Assembly: GCF_023343835.1 (NCBI RefSeq)
Contig: NC_064435.1
Coordinates: forward strand, 40,634,603 to 40,698,602
DNA length: 64,000 nucleotides
DNA from: Lagopus muta
Lineage: Eukaryota > Chordata > Aves > Galliformes > Phasianidae
Direction: 5' to 3'
Below the pieces are notes generated by a model that ran no database searches, was not told the DNA's origin, and saw nothing but the letters and a program-made list of their open reading frames with translations. The translations under genes and the position numbers were made by a program. This document shows positions 37,650 through 47,506 of this stretch, in pieces; position 1 is the first letter of the stretch; the number at the start of each line of letters is the position of its first letter.

Positions 37650-38847
37650 TCACCTGCTTGCTGATAGTGCTTTTCTGCCAACAGTTGGCGGAGATGGTTC
37701 ACAATGGAAAAAACTTTTTATCCACCAGCATTTATCAAGTAATTCAGGTAACCCTGCCAAAAGAGATGTAGCCCTCACCATTAGACACTCACAGAATAAC
37801 AAACAGGTGAAACTGAGAAGACTGTTTGAAAGCATATAGCATTACCATGAAATGTTTTGTCCTGTTCTGCAACACTCACAGGATCGGAACAGCAGGAGGA
37901 GCTGGAAGAAACGCTGGATTCCGAGTTCTGCCTTGCTGTTCATGGAAAAGAAGGACACATTTAATGAAAAAGATGGATAAATTTCCACGCCAATAATTTC
38001 TCAGACTTGCTGCTACCTCAGAGGAAGCAATCTAAAAGATAAGATAAGCTTAGCAACAAATAGTTAGCTACAATGTGACTTAAATATGTTTTGTACCATT
38101 TTGCTATGGTTGTTTAGTTGAAACCTTTCACCTACATTGATCTCTCATCACCTGAAAGCACACTGAGATCTCCTTGTCCAACTTTCACTGAAATCAGTGA
38201 TGTGCCTTATGATGATCACGTATACACTGTACAGTAATCAAGTGCAAAGAAAAATAATAATAATAAAAAAAGAGAGAAAATTCTGTGCTTTCCATTGTGA
38301 TACAATTAAGAGTACCATCCTTGCACTACTGGATAGCGAGCTATCTAAGGGATCTTAACCAGACCGGGTGCATTCTCAAAGTGTTTCATGTATACAGAAA
38401 CAAGAATGTGTGTTGATTATGCATTCTGTCTAAGCCTGCAAAGGCAAAATAAAGTACAGCTTGAAGCCAGGATTTGTTGATCTAATGCTTTGTCAATGTC
38501 ATGTTTTATAATAAAAAGATTGATACTGCAAAGCCTTAATGAACAATTCTACAGGCAAAAAAGTGTATATGAATAACCAGAAGCAAATACTCATTAAAAC
38601 TGCAGTTCCTTTATGGAACAAAAACAAATATATCCCCAAGCAAATAATAATAAAATAAAAATAACAGCAAAACATATGAATATAGCAAAATCCCACTCTT
38701 GCCTCCAGCTCATTCACCTGAAAAACTTTCTAACCTTCTCATAATGCAACAAACTCGGAGCCTGATGGGGCTGCCGGTCCCTGAGCACTTACTGCGGTAG
38801 TACTGGTTCTTGGCCAGGAGGCATCCGGCGGAGGGTACCGAGGCCAT
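37650..38847 (-). CDS. PPDPFL: PPDPFL, spliced gene of three recognised coding exons
   Basis: Minus-strand gene for a small PPDPF-family protein; family members are linked to exocrine pancreas progenitor growth, with no known enzymatic activity. Seen here: exon 1 38847-38793, exon 2 37935-37846 and exon 3 37753-37654, joined by GT-AG introns of 857 and 92 bases (phases 1 and 1). The joined product has residues 1-18 starting MASVPSAG and ending in QYYR, a Ser/Cys-rich stretch at about 23-35, an acidic DK motif near 44-45, then GLPE and WWIKSFF at about 58-64. These match, in order, the PPDPF/PPDPFL proteins I recall; the MASVPS start and the DK-GLPE-WW-SFF spacing favour PPDPFL over PPDPF. The ATG is in strong Kozak context (CTGCCATGG). 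The end is uncertain: reading past exon 3 gives Arg then TGA at 37652-37650, but that point is also a strong donor (CAG/GTGAGT), so a short fourth coding exon may exist. Human length is about 84 residues from memory, against 81-82 here. No frameshift or internal stop was seen. Confidence 0.88.
37654..37753 (-). CDS. PPDPFL: PPDPFL coding exon 3
   Basis: One hundred bases, preceded by an acceptor CATCTCTTTTGGCAG and followed by the strong donor CAG/GTGAGT. It carries the most diagnostic part of the family: GLPE (the Gly codon is shared with exon 2), the two tryptophans, Ile-Lys-Ser-Phe-Phe-His and a Cys-Glu-Pro. The last complete codon is Ser, with two bases (AG) left over. Reading straight through the donor gives AGG TGA, so this could also be the last coding exon. 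Confidence 0.86.
37846..37935 (-). CDS. PPDPFL: PPDPFL coding exon 2
   Basis: Ninety bases, entered through a pyrimidine-rich acceptor (TCCTTCTTTTCCATGAACAG) and left at CATG/GTAATG. It completes a Thr codon with exon 1 and starts a Gly codon finished by exon 3. It encodes a Ser/Cys-rich run and then the acidic segment before GLPE. An internal GTGAGT after the Asp-Pro codons looks like a stronger donor, but using it would put exon 3 out of frame and lose the conserved acidic DK segment, so the downstream GTAATG donor is preferred. Confidence 0.82.
37936..38792 (-). other. PPDPFL: PPDPFL intron 1
   Basis: 857 bases from donor GTAAGT to the acceptor before exon 2. AT-rich, with an A/T-rich patch at 38245-38280 and no repeat recognised. 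Confidence 0.75.
38793..38847 (-). CDS. PPDPFL: PPDPFL coding exon 1
   Basis: Fifty-five coding bases: 18 codons plus one base, ending at a CGCA/GTAAGT donor (consensus). It encodes the conserved N-terminus up to the Gln-Tyr-Tyr-Arg motif shared by PPDPF and PPDPFL. The start codon at 38847-38845 lies in the CpG island and has near-ideal Kozak context. An upstream in-frame start was not needed to explain the homology. Confidence 0.88.
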
Positions 38848-38958
38848 GGCAGCGAGTAGAATGCTTCTCTCGGACTAAAAGATAAACACGGGGCCGCTCA
38901 CTCCGCAGCGAGTGCCGGCCCGGGTCTCGATCCTCTCCTATATGAGTCCCGTGGCAGA

Positions 38959-39016
38959 GGGACGGCACAGGATGGGACGGCACAGGATGGGACGGGACGG
39001 GACGGGACGGGAGGGG
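38959..39016 (+). repeat. GC-rich tandem repeat and G-quadruplex motif
   Basis: Two perfect copies of the 15-mer GGGACGGCACAGGAT (38959-38973 and 38974-38988) run directly into five GGGAC-type units and a final GGGG (38989-39016). The second part has six G runs of three or more separated by one- or two-base loops, which meets the usual G-quadruplex pattern. It lies just upstream of the presumed PPDPFL start, with the G-rich strand opposite to the coding strand. Confidence 0.85.
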
Positions 39017-39289
39017 TCATCCCGCCCCATTGCCGCCAGCCCCGTGCCGGGCCCCGCCCGCATCCCCGCAGTGCCAGGGACAGACCCGCAGCACGGACCG
39101 AGGGTGTGAGTGGAACACAGTACAGCTTGGGGGGGTGAGGAGTGCCCTGTACCTCCAAGCACTTTTCTGCAGTGTATAAAAAATATTTGCTTTTTTCTTC
39201 CCATAAATAAAGGCACAACTATTTTGTTGTATTTGTCAACCCTATCCCATGGCAAAATCTGCCCTACATTATGCTACCTCATCTGATGG

Positions 39290-39417
39290 TTAAGGTCAGG
39301 CTGGAAGGGGCTCTGAGCAACCTGATGTAGCTGTGGATGTTCCAGCTCATTGCTGGGAAGTTGGGCTGGGTAACCTTTGAAGATCCTTCCCAGCTCCATG
39401 ATCCTATGATTCTTTCA
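39290..39417 (+). mobile_element. CR1 3' fragment, plus strand
   Basis: GGTCAGGCTGGAAGGGGCTC, GAGCAACCTGATGTAGCTGT and the ending CCATGATCCTATGATTCTTT identify a CR1 3' end. It lies only about 180 bases upstream of the PPDPFL CpG island. Confidence 0.75.
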
Positions 39418-42400
39418 GAGTGGTGAACTGTGAATCTGAACTCTTTGAATTGCTCCTGATCCACAAGGAAGCATTGCATCACTTTTTTTTTTTACTTTTT
39501 TTTTTTTTGTAACATGAGTTGTGGGTAAGGACACAGCCGTGGGCGGCGTGTGATCCCATGTTACTGTGACTCATTTGACTGCCTGAGCGCTGTGCCTTAT
39601 CTCAGATGATAAGGTCATAGTTCACAGCAGCTCCTCACCTGTTTGTAAGGAGAATAAGCGTGCTGCTGGGAGGCTGCCTGTAGGATCAGACTCATACAGC
39701 AGGCATGCCAGGTGAGCATACGGCACCATATGCTTTCCTGGGCCTTTCCATCAACCTCCTGTCAGAAACCAGGCTTTCCTAAGTAAAGCCTGAAGGATTA
39801 CCTTTGTCAAAACTGCAATATTGAAACAGAAAATGATTTGCAGCTTAGCTGGTAACAAGCATACGTGAGAATTACCTCTTATGTTTATTTTGTTATGTGA
39901 AAAATCTCCAAAAGAGCAGAACATTTTACAGGTGCTTTGATACACTATTCAAAGCATATGTCCCTACCTGTTGTTGCAGTTCCTTTTATTCTGAATGTCT
40001 GAAAGTAGCTCAGCTCTCAACTTATTCTATCAGTCACCTCTTTTTCTGTCTTATTATGAATTCCCACTTTGAGGTTTGTTTTATTTGTGGGCAATAAACT
40101 CCTGTGCCACATCACCAACAATCACCAGCTCTGTGAATTTTTGCTTGCTTCATGGATGGATGTGTATAATTTTTCTACAGAATGCTCACATGGAAATGAT
40201 TGGGAGGAACTACTTTCAGGGCAACCTACATATTTTTTTAAGCTAAGAAGTGGGAATTCTGAGATTCAAAGGAGTGAAAAGAATCCACAAAGATTTGGTG
40301 TCTCATTTGAGAGAAGCCTAGGACTTGATTTTCTGTAACAATTTAGTTCTATGCCACACTTCATTTACCTGCTTACAGCTCTCACTGACTTCAGATCCAG
40401 ATTTAAGTACTCAGTACATCAATAAATTAGATTCTTACCAGACTTAAAAAATTGGTTAGGGGCCATCTATGATAAATATATTGTAAGTGACACACATAGC
40501 ATCAATTACAAACTCAGGGGCAAGGATATAATTTAGCTTTCAGGACAGCAGTCAGTTGCTTTAAACACTGACCTGTTCTTTTCTCCTTTGGAAGCCTTTG
40601 CTGCAGTCACTACTGGCTCTTCAGCTTCTGTCATGAACACTGTAGAAGTCCTACTGAATGTCCTTTTAGATTTCTCTAGCTTCACAAGTTTCAGTTTGTA
40701 TCCACATTTTGTGCCTAAAGAGGCAGAGACCCTGTGAAACCAAAGGTATGTAATCACAAGCTTTCTAAAAATGGATTTATAGAAGGAGTATTTTCGTCAT
40801 TTGACTAATACTGTGACCTTAAAAACTGTTCCTTTAACATTTGTGTGTGCATAATTATAAAATAAACCTAACGCTGAATTATATATTATCCTATGAATCA
40901 TGGATTCTTTGAAATGTATAACTTGGATCTAAAAATTAAATTAACTGAATAAATCTCCCACCTAATCCCACACATTACCTGGTATGACCTGTTCTTAGAC
41001 ATCTCAGCCACAACAACAAAAACTAAAGAACAGTCTATTTTGAGCTTTACCTTGAAGCTGACCTGTAAATTATTTGCTAGAAAAGGTTTATCTAATAAAC
41101 ATCTCTTTCAGTTCTTGCAATACATGAGCACAAAGCCCATCTTTTTCAGGAACTTGTTTTTGGATGTTCTATTCTATTCACTTCTGTGGCCATTTTTTAA
41201 AATTTTCCTTATTACTTAACCTTGTGGAAGAGTAGTGTAACATCTGAGATCGTTCAGCATTACTTCAAAGCAGTACTCAGCTAAGCTGAGTGACTGTAGA
41301 GGTAATGGCTTTACTGTTTGGAGAGGACTGAACAATTTCAGTGAAAGTGTCCTTCCACACAAATATAAAGAAAGGTGTATTTTTTGTCAAATGAAGTAGA
41401 GCATTCCCTTCTCCCCTGCTCTTCTTCTGGAAGATCAGATTTTACACATCTTAATTGTCCAGTCTCATTGCCTGCCCACAACTACCTTTTCAATCAGATT
41501 TGTACTGAAATTTTAAATCACTTTTATTTGAAGGGAATTGGATTTTAATTTAATGGTATGAGAATCCATGAGAAGAATGGATTTCCCTGTACAGGACTGT
41601 GTAGTACATGCATTAACATTTTCAGATCATGTCTTTTGCACATCTTTCAATAACAAGTTATTCACTGTCTCAACAATTTCTTTTGCATGCTACTATTGAC
41701 AGATATTGAAAAGACTGGAGATGAGGAGAATTGCATTAAAGAAATGAAGTTGTTCCGTTATGTAAAGAACGTTTGCAGTGCTAAAACTAATTATCAAAAC
41801 CTGTTGGATTTGTTAGCTGTTTCCAAGGAGCAGGGCCACCATTTACCTTTTCCTTCATTTGTTTTACTCTTCAAATATCCTGGAAAGCCAAACAGGAAAT
41901 GTAGCTTATCAAAAACATGACAGTTTGAGGAGCTGATAAAGAATTAAATGGCAGTCTGTGAGGTAGCAAGGGAATGAATTTTTTTATCATATTTAACCTA
42001 CAGAAGAGACACAGAGACATAGAGTTGCTGATGAGAGACTGAGAACAGAAGTGCTAAAGCAGAATCTGCAGTGGGTGGCACCTCTGCAAATCGTCAGCTC
42101 TCTACTAACAATTAAGTCATGAAGAAGTTGTTCGCTGGCAGTTTTGGCACTTTTCAAAAAAATTATTTTTAATCCTTAATTTTCTAGTTATTACAATTAA
42201 TATTAAGCAAAAAATACTTAATCAAAGGAAAATTGTTTTTCTGAGATGATTTTATTTCTCTTCATGCAAAATATCAAAGTTTTCGTCTTATTTTGTTGCT
42301 GTTTTTTTTCTAAGAAACCACAGCATTCTCCTCGTAAGTTAATACATCCCTTGAGATGATACCAAAAGAGCAAATAGTAAAGTTTAGACTCCATGCAGCA

Positions 42401-42489
42401 AACTTTTGAATTATGCATGTTGGCTGTAGTGCCAACAAAAGTAAGAAAGACACATCTTTTGACCTGTAAATGGAATTGCCAAAATAATT
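39418..42489. other. intergenic DNA upstream of PPDPFL
   Basis: Contains T11 and T13 runs at 39483-39508 and the weak exon candidate at 40574-40714; otherwise unique AT-rich DNA. Confidence 0.55.
40574..40714 (-). other. weak candidate exon upstream of PPDPFL
   Basis: The minus strand is open from 40757 to 40533. Inside it, 141 bases are bounded by an acceptor-like CTGCCTCTTTAG and a donor-like AACAG/GTCAGT. The encoded 47 residues are Lys/Ser/Thr-rich and do not match any protein I know. A second acceptor-like CACAG lies at 40732-40733. With no homology and no partner exon this is only a candidate, possibly noncoding. Confidence 0.15.
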
Positions 42490-42491
42490 TA

Positions 42492-42934
42492 TGCTAGGTT
42501 GCTACAAAAATAATGCCTCCTATTTATTTCCATGGAGACTACAACAGATGCTAAGAGCATAATAACACTGTTTGATAGAGCATATTCTCAGCTACAAAGC
42601 ACTATTTTTCAACAATAGTCATCATCATTAGCTATGCATTTTCAACAGTGATTTAAAAAGCATGCTGGGCTCCTAAAAGCCTGCACCATCAATAACTGTG
42701 AGTGGGTGTGGGTGCCATTTTTTCAGCATGAAGGAATTCAGTGTCGCACCTTTGCTTCATATGCACGTCCATTCTGTCAGACTGCCCCTCTGCTACCATC
42801 TGTCACAAGGCAACAACATGTAATGGAATACTGGTGGGAAGGTTCAACCTCTACTGCCATACCACCAACGTCTGCCTCTGATGTCATGGGCAAGTATAAT
42901 AAAATGGGAGGCATTGTTTTTGGAGCAGCCCTCA
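42492..42934 (-). mobile_element. internally deleted mariner (Galluhop-like), both ends present
   Basis: A 443-base element bounded by TA on both sides (42490-42491 and 42935-42936). The left end TGCTAGGTTGCTACAAAAAT and the inverted right end TGAGGGCTGCTCCAAAAACA form imperfect terminal inverted repeats, each followed by AATGCCTCC. The right half matches the transposase 5' region of the 25172 copy in reverse, so the element lies on the minus strand. Complete mariners are about 1.2-1.3 kb, so roughly two thirds of the interior is missing. No transposase could be made from it. Confidence 0.82.
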
Positions 42935-43400
42935 TATGTTGCTGAACTGTTGATAAATCTTTGTGCTCTTACAGATAAATATATCAAGTTTTCAAAACTG
43001 TTATACGTTTGTCTTCTTTCTGTTCTCTATTCAATGAATGCTATATTCGTAAGAAAACCAACACATTTTAATGTGTCATTTTAGCTTTATTTTAGCATTT
43101 AATTAAAATATGTTTTTCTTTAGATCCAGATAAAACAAGCTGCAAAAGCTTGATTAATTCTTCCAGCAAGCTACATTTTCAAGGCCTCATATGAATTATT
43201 CATCTCTCAAGTATTCCAAAGAAAAAACTGTAAGGTCCCAGCATCACTAGAAGGGGGGAGAATGGGGGGGTTAATTATATTCTTCAGAAATAGAATATGC
43301 AAGTAAATAGAATGTAATTGAATGAAGTGAATTTGAATCATAGGTATGTTAATATACCCCTACAATACATCCCTGAGGATTTTAGTATCTTTGTTTATTT

Positions 43401-43665
43401 TCATAGAATCATAGAATCACCAAGGTTGGAAAAACCCACAGGATCACCCAGTCCAACCATCCACTGATCACCAATAGTTCTCACTAAACCATGTCCCTCA
43501 ACAGAAAATCCAAACATTCCTTGAACACCTCCAGGGTCAGCAATTCCACCACCTCCCTGGGCAGCCCATTCCAGTGCCTGACCACTCTTTCAGAAAAGCA
43601 GTATTTCCTAATGTCCAGCCTGAATCTCCTCTGGCACAGCTTGAAGCCATTCCTTCTAGTCCTAA
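43401..43665 (-). mobile_element. CR1 LINE fragment, minus strand
   Basis: Starts TCATAGAATCATAGAATCAC, the reverse of the CR1 tail, and continues through CTAAACCATGTCCCTCAACA. On the minus strand it encodes the last 55 or so residues of ORF2 (Arg-Phe-Arg-Leu-Asp, [10 protein letters not shown]) up to a stop near 43484. Same subfamily as 5108-5849 but more strongly 5' truncated. Confidence 0.88.
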
Positions 43666-44679
43666 AATTTTGGTTCAAATATATATTCTGTTGCATTTAT
43701 TTTATCTACTTTTTCTGATTGCTGTAAACAGTACTGAACAAATATATTAACTAAGTTCACTTTAACTATTACGGATTTTATCTTCTTTTATAGACACACA
43801 GCAGTGCAACATGAAATGTATCTTTCAGAGAAGATGCAGTAAAACAATGTTAGGAAGCACTTTGTCATTAATTTAAGAGTGTGTGAAAATGCAATTAGGA
43901 GGACTATACAAATTCTGGAATTCACTGCATCTCAGTCAGTTCTTAAAAATTAAAATATGCATTTGAGCTGCACATCAATTTTTTGTTGAAGACTGTTCCC
44001 CACAGCTCTCGGCGTCTTCTGATATTACAGCTGTCTCCATATACAAGATATATTGATATTTTTCTGATTTTGCTCTCAAGTCCCATACCATTGACTGCTT
44101 CTAAAACATGGAGTACACAGAGGTTCTGCTATGATTTATTTCTTTACTTATTCTCTTTCTGTCCTTGCAAGTAGCATGGCCTCAGCCTCACCGCATTGGA
44201 CACAATCTGACACCTCCACTGCTCTGCAAAGACATCTTAGAAGGTGCTTATAGCCTATCATTTACCATAACATAGTGACACCATTCCTCAGCACTGAGAT
44301 ATGATACTTTTGGCATGCCCATTTCTTGGCTAGTTTCTTTGTCACCAAGCCAAATTCTCAGAAGAGAGCAGTGTGAGGTGCAAAAGAAAAAAAACCAACC
44401 TCAAGGATCTTGTGAACAAGGAGCACATACTCACAATTTTGCAGCTGGAAAATTTCCCATTCATCTAGCAACAGAGCTGGCCAAACCAAGAACTGTTACA
44501 GATTTAAGAAGCCAAAAATAGTATACATGTATGTTTAGGTTAGAACAAACTATCAGGAAAGACTATGTTATGAAATTCCTATATGGTGAGGCAGTTATGC
44601 CATGTTGTCAGATGATTGTGGCCTTTTTGATGCTGATGGTGGTGACAAGTTCCCTTGCCCCAGCTCTATCTCCAGAACA

Positions 44680-44905
44680 CAGAATCACAGAAATGTAGGT
44701 GTTGGAGGGGACCTCTGGAGATCATCTAGCCCAACCTTTGCTAAAGTAGGTTCTCTACCGTAGGTTACACATGGAAGTGTCCAGGTAGGTTTTGAGTATC
44801 TGCAGTGAAGGAGACTCCACCTCTCCAGACAGCCTGTTCCAGTGCTCTGTCACTTTGAAAGCAAAGAAGTTTTCTTCTCATGTTCACAAAGAACTCCTGA
44901 GCTAA
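44680..44905 (-). mobile_element. CR1 LINE fragment, minus strand
   Basis: Starts CACAGAATCACAGAAATGTA and contains GGACCTCTGGAGATCATCTA, the AAGTAGGTTCTCTA run, GTGTCCAGGTAGGTTTTGAG and CCTGTTCCAGTGCTCTGTCA, the reverse complement of a CR1 3' end from another subfamily. The right boundary is approximate. Confidence 0.82.
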
Positions 44906-47472
44906 CATCATTCTGAGACCAGTGAGGGTGGTTAGAGTGCTCGAGAGATTTCTTCCTGCTTGGAGCATAGGTAACCTAAGAAAAAACTTCAACCCAGCCC
45001 ATACAATTGTCCTGCAAGTGTTTAAATTGTTCACACGCTGGCTTTTGGGAAGCTTTAAATCATACACTGTGAATGCCATGTTATCAGGAGGACCTGGAAG
45101 CCTTATTCAGGCAGCTCATTTTTCTATCATGATGCTTCTTCTCCATACTATTTTACTCTTCTCTAACAGGTAAGAAATGGAATTCCCTGCTGACCACATT
45201 TTAGAGTTTCCTGAGAAGGAAAACAACTGATGCCACACAATGGCAAAGAAGGAAGCTGTGTAGCATCACAGTGCAATGAAGCATGATCTTGTCCCGCTTA
45301 CTTCAAGTCTCATCAGTCCTTTAGAGCACTCCAGTCATCAGAAGTCAATTTGTATATTTGATACTGATACATCACATCAGGGCTCGTACAATTTCAAATT
45401 GTGCACAGTGTGCTCTGAAAACAAAAGCACTGCGCAGCTCCATAACCAGTACCTCCAACAACACAGCTGTTTACTGCATTCTCATGTTACTGTTTCCATC
45501 TCTACAGTTAGTGGGAGGACTTTTGCACAGGCTCCTGAAAAGCTGCGTCAGCAATCTCAGTGCCAAGTCTTCTAGCACAGCAAAAGCTGGTACACAGTCC
45601 CATTCAGACAAGCAGTGGTGTTTTGCCTGAAATACCCAGCATATCAGCATTAAAAAATGTAGAAAATAATCACTGCCAATTCCTACTTTTGTGACAACAC
45701 CACCCCTAGGAGCAAAATAGTGAAAAGAGCCAAAGTAGGAGTTTCTTTGAGAGTCTTTTAGTTCTCGTCTTAGTCCTACTTGAAAATATTGCCAAGACAT
45801 GACCTACAGATATTATACTTCAAGTTGCCCCCATGAAAATTCAAATGGAGACAAGCTGAATACTTCCAAAGTAAGAAATGAGTAAGAATGCCAACTACCA
45901 ATGCATCAACAGTAATGAAGGAACAGTTGACAGCATTTACTGGATCTGAGGAAAGAAGATGAGAGCCTTCCTCAGGTTCCCTCACTTATGCATCTACATG
46001 TTTATGCTTGAGAAATCTTTTTTATATGGTTTGTGTGTTACTTGCTTTATCATGTTATGTTGGCTATATACTGTGTATCTTATCTGCATGCTGTTTTTTC
46101 CTATCTTATTGTGCTTGGGTTTGGTCTTTGACCTAGTTTTCCATTGTCCTGTTTGAATAAACATGTTTGAACTGTTGAAGGCATGATGATCTCTCTTGTT
46201 TTTATGATTAATTTTGGGACTCCAAAGACTTTATCTCCTTGCATGATCTGAGGCTGCAAGGCACCACAGGCAGCTCCTGGGGAGTTCAGGGTCCGAATCT
46301 AAAAATCAGCATGAAGAGCAGAGAGGAACTCCAAAAGGATAAGAAAGGCTTTCAGAAAGAGAAAACAGTGTGGTGCCAAGTTGACATTATGTTTATGAAC
46401 CTGAAATTTTGCTTAGGCAATATAGACTATATAACACTGCAAAGAGGCACTCTTCTCAGTCATGCCAGGCCCCAAGATCACAAGGCCTTTGGTTAGACAG
46501 GAGGGAGAATGATTCTGTTCAAGGCAGAGAAACATTTTGATTTCTCCTTGATGAAATGTGCTTGAGGGAGATGAAACAGTTTACTCATTAATCTTGGGTT
46601 ACCTAACACTTTCATCATGTTTATCTGAAACTGAATCATACCAAATGACATGACAGTGTCTAATGCCATTTAATCATATCAAATATGATGTAGAATCAAC
46701 AAACTAGTTGTTTAGACAGATGTGCTTCTAGTGGAAGTTATCTGAGAGGCTCATACTATAGATCTCTCTTCTCCAAATGATTAAACTCTGTTTAATAATA
46801 ATTTAATGCAGAAGACTACATACACCTACTTGATTCAAAACATCTGTCTCCTTGCCTGCCTTGCAGAAGTTTCTTACATTTTTCCCTGACAAATGAGAAC
46901 TTAGGTCTGCATGGAGGACTGTTATGTCAGAAACACAAGTATACTTGTATTAGAATTTTACTGATCAGGTTCATAGTAGGTTTTCTTACCCAAAATGGAA
47001 AACAAAAAATTTGACAAGGGTCAACAAAATACAATCAGTAGTATAGGCGAAGTATAACACAACTAAATTACATTTTCCTTTTTACCCTCATTTGATCAGG
47101 TGTTTTTTTTGTTGTCGTTGTTTTTGTTTCTTTTTGTATTCCTTGTTACAATATCTTGTACAAAGTGTTATGTTTAGCCACTAGTTTACCAGTAAAATGA
47201 ACAATAGGCATTTTGTCATTTATCTTCATACTGATGAACTACAGCATTTGTTAAATGATTTTTACAAGGATTAGCCTCATCTACAAGGAGTCTAATCTGA
47301 CCAGATGGGCAGTGCTCATTTCCCTCACTCTGCTTAAGTGAAATCTTTTTTCCATTTTGCTTGTGATGTATTTAAATTAGCTGCAACTTACTGGAGTGAG
47401 TTCAAATCCAACAGATCTGTTATAAATTTGGAAATGGAAAGCATTTCATACTCTGTGCAGAAATTGACATTT

Positions 47473-47506
47473 GGCAGAAAACTGGAATTGGCAGAAAACT
47501 GGAATT
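47473..47506 (+). repeat. 17-base perfect tandem duplication
   Basis: GGCAGAAAACTGGAATT occurs twice back to back, followed by a partial third unit GGCA. Confidence 0.95.

Larger units (their letters stand above)
38755..39105 (-). promoter_or_regulatory. CpG-island promoter of PPDPFL
   Basis: This is the only sustained GC-rich, CpG-dense stretch in the window; more than 30 CpGs lie within about 350 bases, against a CpG-poor AT-rich background. It covers exon 1 and the upstream flank. On the minus strand a weak TATA-like CATATAGG sits at about 38937-38945, some 90 bases before the ATG, which would put the start site near 38905-38915 and give a 5' UTR of about 60 bases. The start site is inference; the island is directly visible. 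Confidence 0.75.

Noticed and set aside
37650-38847. Calling the gene PPDPF instead of PPDPFL
   Set aside because: The MASVPS start, the acidic DK-GLPE step and the WWIKSFFH core fit PPDPFL better; PPDPF has a longer Gly/Pro-rich C-terminus not seen here.
38789-39255. Several long open frames across the CpG island
   Set aside because: Shadows of GC-rich, stop-poor DNA; Pro/Arg/Ser-rich products driven by the GGGAC repeat. Only the frame with MASVPSAG and the donor is supported.
42706-42945. 79-codon plus-strand frame
   Set aside because: It is the antisense of the mariner 5' region, not a gene.
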